A stretch of 54,679 nucleotides of DNA from an uncultured Alphaproteobacteria bacterium (lineage in GTDB: Bacteria > Pseudomonadota > Alphaproteobacteria > Paracaedibacterales > CAIULA01): contig CAIULA010000029.1 of NCBI GenBank assembly GCA_903899945.1, positions 1 through 54,679 of the forward strand. The letters are read 5' to 3'. The notes beneath the pieces were generated by a model that saw only the letters and a program-made list of their open reading frames with translations, did not search any database and was not told where the DNA came from. Shown piece after piece: positions 45,295 to 53,343 of this stretch. Made by a program: the position numbers and the translations under genes. Position 1 is the first letter of the stretch, and every line of letters begins with the position of its first letter.

Positions 45295-46875
45295 ATGAAA
45301 AATGCTGGCGCTGTGATCCTATCCAGCTCAAAAAAGTTCTGGAATCAAATCATAAATGGTCCTCAAAGTTATCAATTCTATACAGCACTTTTTTTAGGAA
45401 GCCTAGGCGGTCTAGCATTTGCTCCTTTTAATTTTTACCTTATACTTATCCCTATTTTCTCTGGTCTCCTTCTCTTACTAGGACGTATATCTTCTTTAAA
45501 ACGTGCCTTTCTTTTAGGTTGGGCTTTTGGGTTTAGTTACTTCACAAGTGGCGTTTTTTGGGTTTCTGTTTCCTTTTCAAAAGTTGGGCTCGGCTACTTG
45601 ATGCCCCTGGTTGTTGTTGGATTTTCTCTTCTTCTTGGGATTTTTCCAGCCCTAGCCTGTGCATTAACTTGCTTATGGCAAAGAAATCCGATTCAACAAG
45701 TCCTTTTATTCTGCGGCATTTGGTCGTTAACTGAATGGTTACGCGGGCATATTTTGACTGGATTTCCATGGAACTTAGTCGGATATGCTTGGGATCTTCC
45801 CATGCTGCAAGTTTGTGCCTGGGTAGGTATTTACGGCCTATCTTTTTTAACTATTTTTTTAGCAACCATATGGGTAAGTAAATCTCGAAAAATTATTTCT
45901 ATCTCTCTTCTTGCTGCCTTTACTCTTTGGATCTTGGGGTCTCATAGAGCTGAGCAAGGTCATTCTTTAGGAGATACGGGAATTAACATGCGCCTTGTTC
46001 AACCTAGTATCCAGCAAGAAAAAAAATGGTCGCCTGAACATTTAAGCAAGACTGTTAATTTACATATTGCCTTGTCAGGGTTAGAAGCTGAGAAACCTCT
46101 TAAAGCGATTATCTGGCCAGAAGCAGCAATCCCATGTTTTTTTGAAAATCATCCCGGATTATTTGAAGCTGTGCGCGGAGCTATCCCCGAAGGCGCCGTT
46201 CTATTAACCGGGGCTCCAAGGCAGGAAAAAACTCAAGATAACGCAATACCCGCGCATGTATGGAACAGTTTATTTGCTTTAAATGAAAAAGGTGAGATTT
46301 TAGCAATATATGACAAATCTCATCTTGTTCCCTTTGGTGAATATGTTCCTTTTCGAGAAATTCTCCCTGTCGAAAAGTTGACCCCAGGGACAATTGATTA
46401 TAGTAAGGGTAACGGAATAAAAACGATCAACATCCAAGGCATTCCTCCTTTTAGCCCTTTAATATGTTACGAAGCTATTTTCCCTGGAAACGTTATCGAT
46501 CCAACATCAAAACCACAATTTTTATTAAATCTAACAAACGATGCTTGGTATGGTCACACAAATGGACCTTATCAACATTTAAGCATTGTCAGGGTAAGAG
46601 CCATTGAAGAAGGGCTTCCACTCGTAAGGACCGCAAATAATGGCATATCTGCGGTTGTTGATGCGTATGGAAAGATATTATACCGACTCAACCTAGATGC
46701 GATAGGATTCATAGATTTCGCCTTGCCAAAAAATTTACCTTACAATACAATTTTTAGCTATTTGCGTGAAATTCCTTTCTCGTTTATGATAATAGTCGCT
46801 TTACTGCTAAGTTATCTGATTCGCGCAAGGGAGAATCATGTCAGAGATCAAGAGTCAAAAACAGAGAGTCGATGA
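45295..46875 (+). CDS. lnt: apolipoprotein N-acyltransferase
   Basis: 526 residues. Adds the third acyl chain to lipoproteins such as BamB. Several N-terminal spans (about 30-215) precede a nitrilase-like domain with the catalytic triad E276 (WPEAAIP), K341 (YDKSHLVPFGEYVPFR) and C391 (LICYEAIFP); LLNLTNDAWYG is also diagnostic. A final span anchors the C-terminus. AAGGAT precedes the ATG. The last 38 bases overlap the XRE regulator gene, a conserved alphaproteobacterial neighbour. Confidence 0.97.
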   Translation: MKNAGAVILSSSKKFWNQIINGPQSYQFYTALFLGSLGGLAFAPFNFYLILIPIFSGLLLLLGRISSLKRAFLLGWAFGFSYFTSGVFWVSVSFSKVGLGYLMPLVVVGFSLLLGIFPALACALTCLWQRNPIQQVLLFCGIWSLTEWLRGHILTGFPWNLVGYAWDLPMLQVCAWVGIYGLSFLTIFLATIWVSKSRKIISISLLAAFTLWILGSHRAEQGHSLGDTGINMRLVQPSIQQEKKWSPEHLSKTVNLHIALSGLEAEKPLKAIIWPEAAIPCFFENHPGLFEAVRGAIPEGAVLLTGAPRQEKTQDNAIPAHVWNSLFALNEKGEILAIYDKSHLVPFGEYVPFREILPVEKLTPGTIDYSKGNGIKTINIQGIPPFSPLICYEAIFPGNVIDPTSKPQFLLNLTNDAWYGHTNGPYQHLSIVRVRAIEEGLPLVRTANNGISAVVDAYGKILYRLNLDAIGFIDFALPKNLPYNTIFSYLREIPFSFMIIVALLLSYLIRARENHVRDQESKTESR

Positions 46876-47236
46876 AATTGATCGTTATATAGGAAATCGT
46901 CTAAGACTAAGGCGTATCATGATAGGATTAACTCAGGAAAAGTTAGCCGAGGCTTTCGGAGTTACGGCTCAACAAGTTCAAAAATATGAAAACGGAATAA
47001 ACCGGATGGGTGGAAGCCGTCTGCTTCAAGCCAGCCAAATTCTAAAAATTCCCGTTCAATATTTTTTTGAAGGGTTAGAAAAACTAGAAATCACGGAAGA
47101 ATCGCCAAATGGAAATGCTGATTCATCCCTACTCTCCTCAGAAATAACAGAATTTCTTTATGCCCTTAAACAAATTAAAAGTAAAAAAATCCGCACCCAG
47201 CTTTTAACATTTATTAAGGTTCTTTCAAAAAATTAA
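46838..47236 (+). CDS. XRE-family transcriptional regulator
   Basis: 132 residues. The helix-turn-helix occupies about 17-72: IGNRLRLRRIMIGLTQEKLA, GVTAQQVQKYENGINRMGGS and LLQASQILKIPVQYFFEGL. This is the common alphaproteobacterial one-domain type, with a short C-terminal tail possibly mediating dimerisation. AGGGAGA lies before the ATG, inside the end of lnt, so translation is probably coupled. In relatives this gene sits between lnt and metK; metK is absent here and psd follows. Confidence 0.9.
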   Translation: MSEIKSQKQRVDEIDRYIGNRLRLRRIMIGLTQEKLAEAFGVTAQQVQKYENGINRMGGSRLLQASQILKIPVQYFFEGLEKLEITEESPNGNADSSLLSSEITEFLYALKQIKSKKIRTQLLTFIKVLSKN

Positions 47237-47266
47237 CGTATTATTCCTGACAAAATCAATTTCGCT

Positions 47267-47294
47267 TGAGCAGAGTAGCATCTTTTCGTAAATT
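47267..47294 (+). promoter_or_regulatory. possible promoter for psd-pssA
   Basis: TTGAGC (47267-47272), 16 bases, TAAATT (47289-47294), in the 102-base gap before psd. Modest match only. Confidence 0.3.
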
Positions 47295-47338
47295 GCAGTA
47301 CGATACAAAAAGTTTGAACCTCTAACCAAGTTAATTAT

Positions 47339-48022
47339 ATGTTGCCTTTTTCGAAGCTTATTCATCCTGAAGGATGGCGATTTGTAGCCATTTTTGCAGG
47401 TATATCTCTTCTTTTTACCTTGTTCTCTCACACTCTCGGATGGATCGGTGGAATTCTAACAGCTTGGTGTTTTTACTTTTTTCGAAATCCCGTACGTGTA
47501 ACCCCCACACGTGAGGGTTTAGTAATTAGTCCGGCTGATGGCAAGATTGTTGCCATTAAGGAAATCATTCCTCCTTCAGAATGGGAAATGGGAGATGAAC
47601 CCCGTGTCCGCATTAGTATCTTTTTAAACGTTTTTGATGTTCACATTAATCGTATCCCAATCTCCGGTCGCATTCGAAAAGCTATTTATCATCCGGGGAA
47701 ATTTTTTAACGCATCATTAGACAAGGCAAGTGAGTTTAATGAACGCAATACTCTTGTTATTGATTTGCAAAATGGTGGCGATCTAGCTGTTGTGCAAATC
47801 GCAGGATTGATTGCCAGACGTATTCGCTGTGACGTCACCCGCGAGGATGCCGTTATTACAGGAAGCCAATATGGCATTATCAGATTTGGCAGCCGTACAG
47901 ACATTTACCTTCCCATCGGCGCAGCGCCTCTTGTTATTGAAGGTCAACGTGTTCTTGGCGGGGAAACTGTTATTGCTGATCTCGAAAGTAATGAGATGGC
48001 TCGCCATGGGAGTGTTGTTTGA
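47339..48022 (+). CDS. psd: phosphatidylserine decarboxylase proenzyme, short type
   Basis: 227 residues. Makes phosphatidylethanolamine. It is the compact (about 210-230 residue) form, with an N-terminal membrane segment (FVAIFAGISLLFTLFS), SPADGKIVAIKEI, the NVFDVHINRIPISG block, and the self-cleavage site in YGIIRFGSRTDIYLP, where Gly-Ser cleavage would yield the pyruvoyl group. It overlaps pssA by one base (TGATG). Confidence 0.96.
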   Translation: MLPFSKLIHPEGWRFVAIFAGISLLFTLFSHTLGWIGGILTAWCFYFFRNPVRVTPTREGLVISPADGKIVAIKEIIPPSEWEMGDEPRVRISIFLNVFDVHINRIPISGRIRKAIYHPGKFFNASLDKASEFNERNTLVIDLQNGGDLAVVQIAGLIARRIRCDVTREDAVITGSQYGIIRFGSRTDIYLPIGAAPLVIEGQRVLGGETVIADLESNEMARHGSVV

Positions 48023-48870
48023 TGTTGAAGCCTAGGGAAAAACGCCGAGAAGGTGGACGTAAAAGCCTTAGGAATTCTTTTCCAGCGCACTTAAAAAACC
48101 AACGCCTTAAGGTTTTGTCAATTTCTGCAGTTATCCCGAATATTGCAACTCTTTTAGCCTTATGCTCGGGTATGACAGCTATAAGAATGGCAATGCTAGA
48201 AAAATGGGAACTTGCGGTTGTTGCCTTGCTTGTTGCCGCCTTTTTAGATGGCATGGATGGAAGGCTTGCACGTCTTTTAGGCAGCACAAGTCGTTTTGGC
48301 GCCGAGCTTGATTCTTTCTCTGATCTTATTAGCTTTGGTGCTGCCCCTGCCATTGTTATGTACATGAAAGGACTTCATAAATGGGGTGAAACAGGCTGGT
48401 GCATTGTTCTGTTTTTCACCGTCTGCATGACTTTACGTCTGGCTCGGTTTAACACACGTAGTATTGAAGGCGATTCCCCAACCTGGTCTCAAGGCTTCTT
48501 TACGGGCGTTCCGGCTCCAGCTGCCGGTTATCTTGCTTTAATGCCAATTATGATTCAACAATTTTGGAGCGCTCCGTTTTTCGAGGCTCCCCTTTTGTAT
48601 GCTATTGTTATGATTGTTACAGGTGGGCTAATGGTAAGTAGAGTCCCTACATTTTCCTTAAAAAAAGTAAAAGTACCTCAGCGCTTAGTTCTTCCCATCA
48701 TGCTGTTAGCCGTATTAACCGCGTCTGCCGTTTATAGCCATCCGTGGCTCAGTCTTTCGATGATTGGGTTTGTTTATCTGGGGTTAATCCCCTTTAGTGT
48801 TAGATCCTTTAGACGTGTCAAAAATGAAATGACGCGTTTAGAACAAGAAGAATCATTAAAGGCGGTATGA
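48022..48870 (+). CDS. pssA: CDP-diacylglycerol-serine O-phosphatidyltransferase
   Basis: 282 residues, integral membrane. Makes phosphatidylserine from CDP-diacylglycerol and serine, feeding Psd. The CDP-alcohol phosphotransferase signature is intact: [20 protein letters not shown] then [12 protein letters not shown] basic N-terminus ([15 protein letters not shown]) precedes about eight spans. ATG 48022 overlaps the psd stop by one base; a TTG one codon earlier is less likely. A charged C-terminus ([15 protein letters not shown]) ends six bases before tRNA-Pro. Confidence 0.96.
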   Translation: MLKPREKRREGGRKSLRNSFPAHLKNQRLKVLSISAVIPNIATLLALCSGMTAIRMAMLEKWELAVVALLVAAFLDGMDGRLARLLGSTSRFGAELDSFSDLISFGAAPAIVMYMKGLHKWGETGWCIVLFFTVCMTLRLARFNTRSIEGDSPTWSQGFFTGVPAPAAGYLALMPIMIQQFWSAPFFEAPLLYAIVMIVTGGLMVSRVPTFSLKKVKVPQRLVLPIMLLAVLTASAVYSHPWLSLSMIGFVYLGLIPFSVRSFRRVKNEMTRLEQEESLKAV

Positions 48871-48875
48871 AAAAT

Positions 48876-48952
48876 TGGTCGGAACGGCGGGATTCGAACC
48901 CACGACCCCTATCCCCCCAGAATAGTGCGCTACCAGGCTGCGCTACGTTCCG
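48876..48952 (-). tRNA. tRNA-Pro(GGG)
   Basis: 77 bases with encoded CCA. Acceptor CGGAACG pairs with CGTTCCG, D arm AGCGCAGCCTGGTAGCGC, anticodon stem CTATT/GATAG with loop CTGGGGG (anticodon GGG), T arm with GGTTCGAATCC. It is antisense to pssA with a five-base gap; no integrase lies beside it. Confidence 0.95.
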
Positions 48953-48999
48953 AATAGCTTAGAATATACTCTTAAAGGCTTTTCAAAAGCAATAGGTTC

Positions 49000-50382
49000 T
49001 TAAATCCCAACTAATTGCTTCTTAGGACGATAAGTAAAGAATACAAGTGCATTGATAACAACGCCAACCAGTGTTCCATCAAAAGTCGATGCAGACATCG
49101 AACTGAATTGATTCATGACAAAGACAGCTAAAATTCCGGCAATTGAACTAACCCAAAATACCTGTGCCGGCCTTACATAACCCATTATTCCTGCAACCAA
49201 CGGAACTAAAATAAACGGTGTCCAGAAATTATAAGCATATAAAAGGATATCCAAAACACTTTCTGTACTAGCAGCAAAGACGGCTCCCATCACACCAACC
49301 GTAAGTGTTGTAAAACGAGAAATGATAAGCTCTTGATGCTTTTCGGTGATAGATCTCAAGGGTTTAATAACATCATGAGAAGCTGCAATGCCAGCAGCAT
49401 TCAAAAAAGAATCTGCAGAGGACATCACAACAGCAATGATACCGGCAATCGCCAGACCTTTTAAACCAACAGGCATAACCGTCATAATCACATGCGGCAA
49501 AGCCAAATTAGGATTAATATTAGGGCTCAATTTATGGGCAATAAGGCCTATCAAGCCAATCATCAAGAAAAATGGGAAAGAAAGGAGGCCACTCCAAAGA
49601 GTCCCTTGGACTGTGCTACGATTATCCTTTCCGATTAACAGACGCTGGACATAAGGAGGAACCAAAGTTTCTCCGCAGAAAAAGCTTATAAAAATTCCCA
49701 AAAGTGCGAACCAAGGGATATCACGTCCAATCGTGTCAAAATTAGGTGTACTAAGAATAGCCTCTATTCCACCGGCCTGATTTAAGCCCAACAAGAATAC
49801 AAGAGGAAGGGCAACAATAAGAACGCAGAAATGAAGCATATCATTAGCCACAACTGCTTTCATACCTCCAAGCGAAGAGTAAATGATCACAACACTTGCT
49901 CCTATGAGAATTCCCCAAAGCTGCGGAATTCCAAGAAGCACATTCATCATGTATCCAAAGGCTCCGAATTGAGCGCCTGCAATACCTGCGCAAACCAAAA
50001 CAGAAGCAATTCCTGTAAAAATACGTGAATTTTCACCATAGAGTCTGCCCATAATATCACCAACAGAAACAGCATCCCTGAAGTTTGTCATACGAGGGGC
50101 AACATATTTTGCTATTAAAATTTCCTTAACACTAAACCCCCATAGGCCAATTACATAAAAAAGCCCCATACGATATACTTTCTCTGCCAAACCAGAGGTG
50201 AACCCTCCACCAATAAAAGATGAAGATAAGGTTGCAAAAATGAACAGAGAACTATAAGAACGATTTCCAGTAGCGTAATCATCAAGTGTTTTTACACTGC
50301 GACTTGCCCAAAGACCTACACTTAAAACCGTCAAAAAATATAAAACAATAATTACGTTATCTATATTGAAAGAAAAGTTCAC
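49000..50382 (-). CDS. sodium:solute symporter (SSS/SLC5 family)
   Basis: 460 residues, about 13 spans. TGNRSYSSLFIFATLSSSFIGGG and the sodium-site region VMSSADSFLNAAGIAASHDV are family hallmarks. The substrate is not determinable; proline (PutP-like) would fit the nearby PutA, but pantothenate, choline or carboxylates are possible. The start is GTG at 50382, preceded by GAGGAG five bases away; an ATG 33 bases upstream would place the ribosome site inside the coding region. Confidence 0.88.
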   Translation of the reverse strand: MNFSFNIDNVIIVLYFLTVLSVGLWASRSVKTLDDYATGNRSYSSLFIFATLSSSFIGGGFTSGLAEKVYRMGLFYVIGLWGFSVKEILIAKYVAPRMTNFRDAVSVGDIMGRLYGENSRIFTGIASVLVCAGIAGAQFGAFGYMMNVLLGIPQLWGILIGASVVIIYSSLGGMKAVVANDMLHFCVLIVALPLVFLLGLNQAGGIEAILSTPNFDTIGRDIPWFALLGIFISFFCGETLVPPYVQRLLIGKDNRSTVQGTLWSGLLSFPFFLMIGLIGLIAHKLSPNINPNLALPHVIMTVMPVGLKGLAIAGIIAVVMSSADSFLNAAGIAASHDVIKPLRSITEKHQELIISRFTTLTVGVMGAVFAASTESVLDILLYAYNFWTPFILVPLVAGIMGYVRPAQVFWVSSIAGILAVFVMNQFSSMSASTFDGTLVGVVINALVFFTYRPKKQLVGI

Positions 50383-50473
50383 GAAGGACTCCTCGCAGAA
50401 AAAGCTAATCAACACACGTTAGGATATTTCTCTTAACAGTGTAAAGATTGAATCTAATAAAAATAGCTAAAAT

Positions 50474-51850
50474 CTACAAATATGAAGGTCTAATTGAAAA
50501 CAGTTTTTCAATTTTTCTGACCGTTTCTTTTTTGGCAATAATTACCAAACGGTCTCCTACACTAATAATAAGTTTCTTAGGCAAGAGAATAACTTGATTA
50601 TTTCGGACAACAGCTGCAATCATAACCGAACCTTTAATTGTGACATCATCAACCGTCAAACCAATAATATGACTGGTCTCTCGAGCTTCTGCTTCAATGA
50701 CTTCAGCGTAGTTATCTCCCAAAGTATGAACAGACCGAAGACGGGCCTGTCTCACGTGCTGTAAGATCGTTGAAACGGTAATGGCTCTGGGATTAATAAC
50801 CGCATCAACCCCTAAAGAGGTAACGAGCGAAGAATAAGTGAGGTTATTAAGAAGAGTTAATGCACGCCCTGCCCCGCATCTTTTTGCAAGCAAGGATGAT
50901 AGGATATTAACCTTATCATCATCTGTCACAGCCACCACGGTTTCAGCATTTTGCACATTGGCTTCAGCCAAGACTTCGTAATCAAGAGCATCCCCGTGCA
51001 AAACCTCTATATTTTTCAAAAGTCTCGCGGCTACTTCTGATCTTCCCTGATCTTTTTCAATAAGTTTTGCTACAATATCCGGTTGATTAAGCTCTATTTC
51101 CATCGCCAAAGTTTTTCCAATACTTCCCCCACCGATAATGACCATACGTCGACTATCAGACCCATAATAACCAAAGGCTTCCATTGCTTGAGAGATATCG
51201 TCATGCTTGACTATAAAATGAACTTCATCATTAACTTCAAGAACAGAGTTTTCATCCGGAAAAAAAGCTTTGTCTTCTCTAGAAATACAAACAATTACAA
51301 TATCCAAAGATGAAAAAAGACCAGGCAATAAACGTAAGGGAGTATTGATAATGGGGGATTGAGCATGGCACCTAACCCCAATAACTTTGATTTGATTTAA
51401 AACGAGTGGGATGACTTCGAACGCCCCCGGGATTTGTGTGCTACGATCTAGGGCTCTCGCAACCTCAATTTCAGGAGAAATAATAACATCAATTGCTAGC
51501 CGATCTGGACTAAACATATTGGACCAAGCTGGCTTTAGATAGCTTTGATGACGGATACGAGCAATTTTTGTTTCAACTTGAAATAAGGACTGCGCTGCTT
51601 CACATGCGATCATGTTCACTTCATCAGATGCTGTCACCGCAATTAACAAATCCGCTTCTTCAGCGCCGGCTTGTTTTAAAACATCAGGGTGCGATGCAAA
51701 TCCTACAACCGGCTGAACATCTAATTTGTCACTAATTCGCTTTAAAAGGTCTGCTGAATGATCAACTATCGTTATATCGTTCTCTTCAAACGCTAAGTAG
51801 CGAGCAATACTATAACCGACCTGACCTGCACCCAGAATAATAACTTTCAT
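50474..51850 (-). CDS. trkA: TrkA, NAD-binding subunit of Trk potassium uptake
   Basis: 458 residues. Two tandem RCK units: each has a Rossmann start (VIILGAGQVGYSIARYLA at residue 3, MVIIGGGSIGKTLAMEIE near 233) and a TrkA-C domain. Acidic residues of the NAD site lie in TIVDHSADLLKR. It gates the TrkH/TrkG channel, which is not encoded here. It follows ntrX by about 50 bases, the order seen in many alphaproteobacteria, although hfq does not follow. Confidence 0.96.
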   Translation of the reverse strand: MKVIILGAGQVGYSIARYLAFEENDITIVDHSADLLKRISDKLDVQPVVGFASHPDVLKQAGAEEADLLIAVTASDEVNMIACEAAQSLFQVETKIARIRHQSYLKPAWSNMFSPDRLAIDVIISPEIEVARALDRSTQIPGAFEVIPLVLNQIKVIGVRCHAQSPIINTPLRLLPGLFSSLDIVIVCISREDKAFFPDENSVLEVNDEVHFIVKHDDISQAMEAFGYYGSDSRRMVIIGGGSIGKTLAMEIELNQPDIVAKLIEKDQGRSEVAARLLKNIEVLHGDALDYEVLAEANVQNAETVVAVTDDDKVNILSSLLAKRCGAGRALTLLNNLTYSSLVTSLGVDAVINPRAITVSTILQHVRQARLRSVHTLGDNYAEVIEAEARETSHIIGLTVDDVTIKGSVMIAAVVRNNQVILLPKKLIISVGDRLVIIAKKETVRKIEKLFSIRPSYL

Positions 51851-51901
51851 TCGCGCTCTTTTCCGTATATGTTCTTGAGGGAAGTTTTTGTCATTTCAGC
51901 C

Positions 51902-53329
51902 TCAAGCAATTCGACTTGATTCCTCATCGGAAAATTCACTACTTTTTCCTTCATGAACTCCAAGGGCGCGTAGCTTACGATGCAAAGCTGAACGTTCCAT
52001 CCCGATAAAACGAGCAGTTTGCGAGATATTTCCAGAAAAACGCTGAACTTGCGTTAAAAGATATTCCCTTTCAAAAGCTTCTCTAGCCTCTCGCAAAGGA
52101 AGAACAACAATGTCTGCACTTTTTTGCTGCCAACTATTAGCAAAATTATTACCATTAACGATTTCTGTTGGAAGTTGCGTACTTTGTATTGGTTCACGAG
52201 GATCACCCCCAGCCATAATCAGCAACCAATCGACAACATTTTTTAACTGATGCAAATCACCTGGCCATGAATAAGATTGGAGCATCACCAAAGCTTCTTG
52301 ACTAAACGCCCTGGGTAAAACACCCTGAGCCGCTGCCGCTTGTTCCATAAAGCTCTGCGCCAATAAAGGAATATCCGTCACCCGCTCTACTAAAGTCGGT
52401 AAATGAATATGAGAAACACTTAATCTGTAAAAAAGATCTTCTCTGAAGTTACCCTCTTGAATCATTTTTTGAATATCATCAGAAGTGCCTGCTAAAAAAC
52501 GAATATCAATATCAATCTTTTGATCGCTACCAATACGAGAAAATGCTTGCTCTTGTAAAACTTTTACAATTTTCGATTGCACAGGAAGTGGAAGCTGAGT
52601 GATTTCATCAAGAAAAACAGTTCCGGTGTGTGCTTTCTCTAAAAGACCTATTTTTCGTGGTGTGTCAGCCGAAAGACCAAAAATCTCCGTTCCAAATAGT
52701 TCCGCTTCTAATTGTTGAGGATGATACGCCCCGCAATTAATACTAACAAATGGTGCGCGTTCCCTTTTTGAACGGACGTGAATTTCTCTGGCCAATGCTT
52801 CTTTATCGGCTCCATTTGGTCCACTTATGAAGATCCTGCCATTCGTTCCAACGACCTTTTCTAAAGTCTGCCTTAACTGTTGAATTACAGATGAATTACC
52901 AATTAAAGAAGAACTAACGCGGGCTTTAACTCTAAGTTCATCATTTTCACGTTTTAAACGAGACGACTCTATAGCTCTTTCTACAACAACAAACAGACGC
53001 TCTGTTTGAAAAGGTTTTTCTATGAAATCATATGCACCTTTTTTAATTGCTGATACAGCCGTTTCAATCGTTCCATGTCCACTAATCATTACAACAGGGA
53101 CATAAGGATGGTCACGTTTGATAATATCTAGAATTTTGAGTCCATCGCGTTCGCTATCACCTAGCCAAACATCTAAAATGACTAAATTGGGTTGTCGTGC
53201 TTTAATCATATCCAATGCGGCTAATCCATCGCTGGCAGTACGAGCTGTATATCCTTCATCAGATAAAATACCAGAGATCAGATCACGGATATCTGCTTCG
53301 TCATCGACAATTAAAATATCCTGCGCCAT
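51902..53329 (-). CDS. ntrX: NtrX-type response regulator with degenerate AAA+ motifs
   Basis: 475 residues. The receiver domain (1-120) is intact: D9/D10, phospho-acceptor D53 in VILDVWL, K105 in EKPF. The AAA+ domain (about 143-375) keeps Walker B (GTVFLDEI) but Walker A reads GPNGADKE (170-177), with Asp where GxxGxGK normally has Gly. The GAFTGA sigma-54 contact loop is replaced (ELFGTEIFGLSADTPRKIG). The C-terminal Fis-type helix-turn-helix (ISQTARFIGMERSALHRKLR) is normal. It is probably a DNA-binding regulator acting without sigma-54 and perhaps without ATP hydrolysis. It lies 14 bases after ntrY. Confidence 0.93.
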   Translation of the reverse strand: MAQDILIVDDEADIRDLISGILSDEGYTARTASDGLAALDMIKARQPNLVILDVWLGDSERDGLKILDIIKRDHPYVPVVMISGHGTIETAVSAIKKGAYDFIEKPFQTERLFVVVERAIESSRLKRENDELRVKARVSSSLIGNSSVIQQLRQTLEKVVGTNGRIFISGPNGADKEALAREIHVRSKRERAPFVSINCGAYHPQQLEAELFGTEIFGLSADTPRKIGLLEKAHTGTVFLDEITQLPLPVQSKIVKVLQEQAFSRIGSDQKIDIDIRFLAGTSDDIQKMIQEGNFREDLFYRLSVSHIHLPTLVERVTDIPLLAQSFMEQAAAAQGVLPRAFSQEALVMLQSYSWPGDLHQLKNVVDWLLIMAGGDPREPIQSTQLPTEIVNGNNFANSWQQKSADIVVLPLREAREAFEREYLLTQVQRFSGNISQTARFIGMERSALHRKLRALGVHEGKSSEFSDEESSRIA

Positions 53330-53343
53330 GCTAAATCACTCTC

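Noticed and set aside
48876-48952. tRNA-Pro as a second integration site.
   Set aside because: No integrase, repeat of the tRNA end, or composition change beside it.
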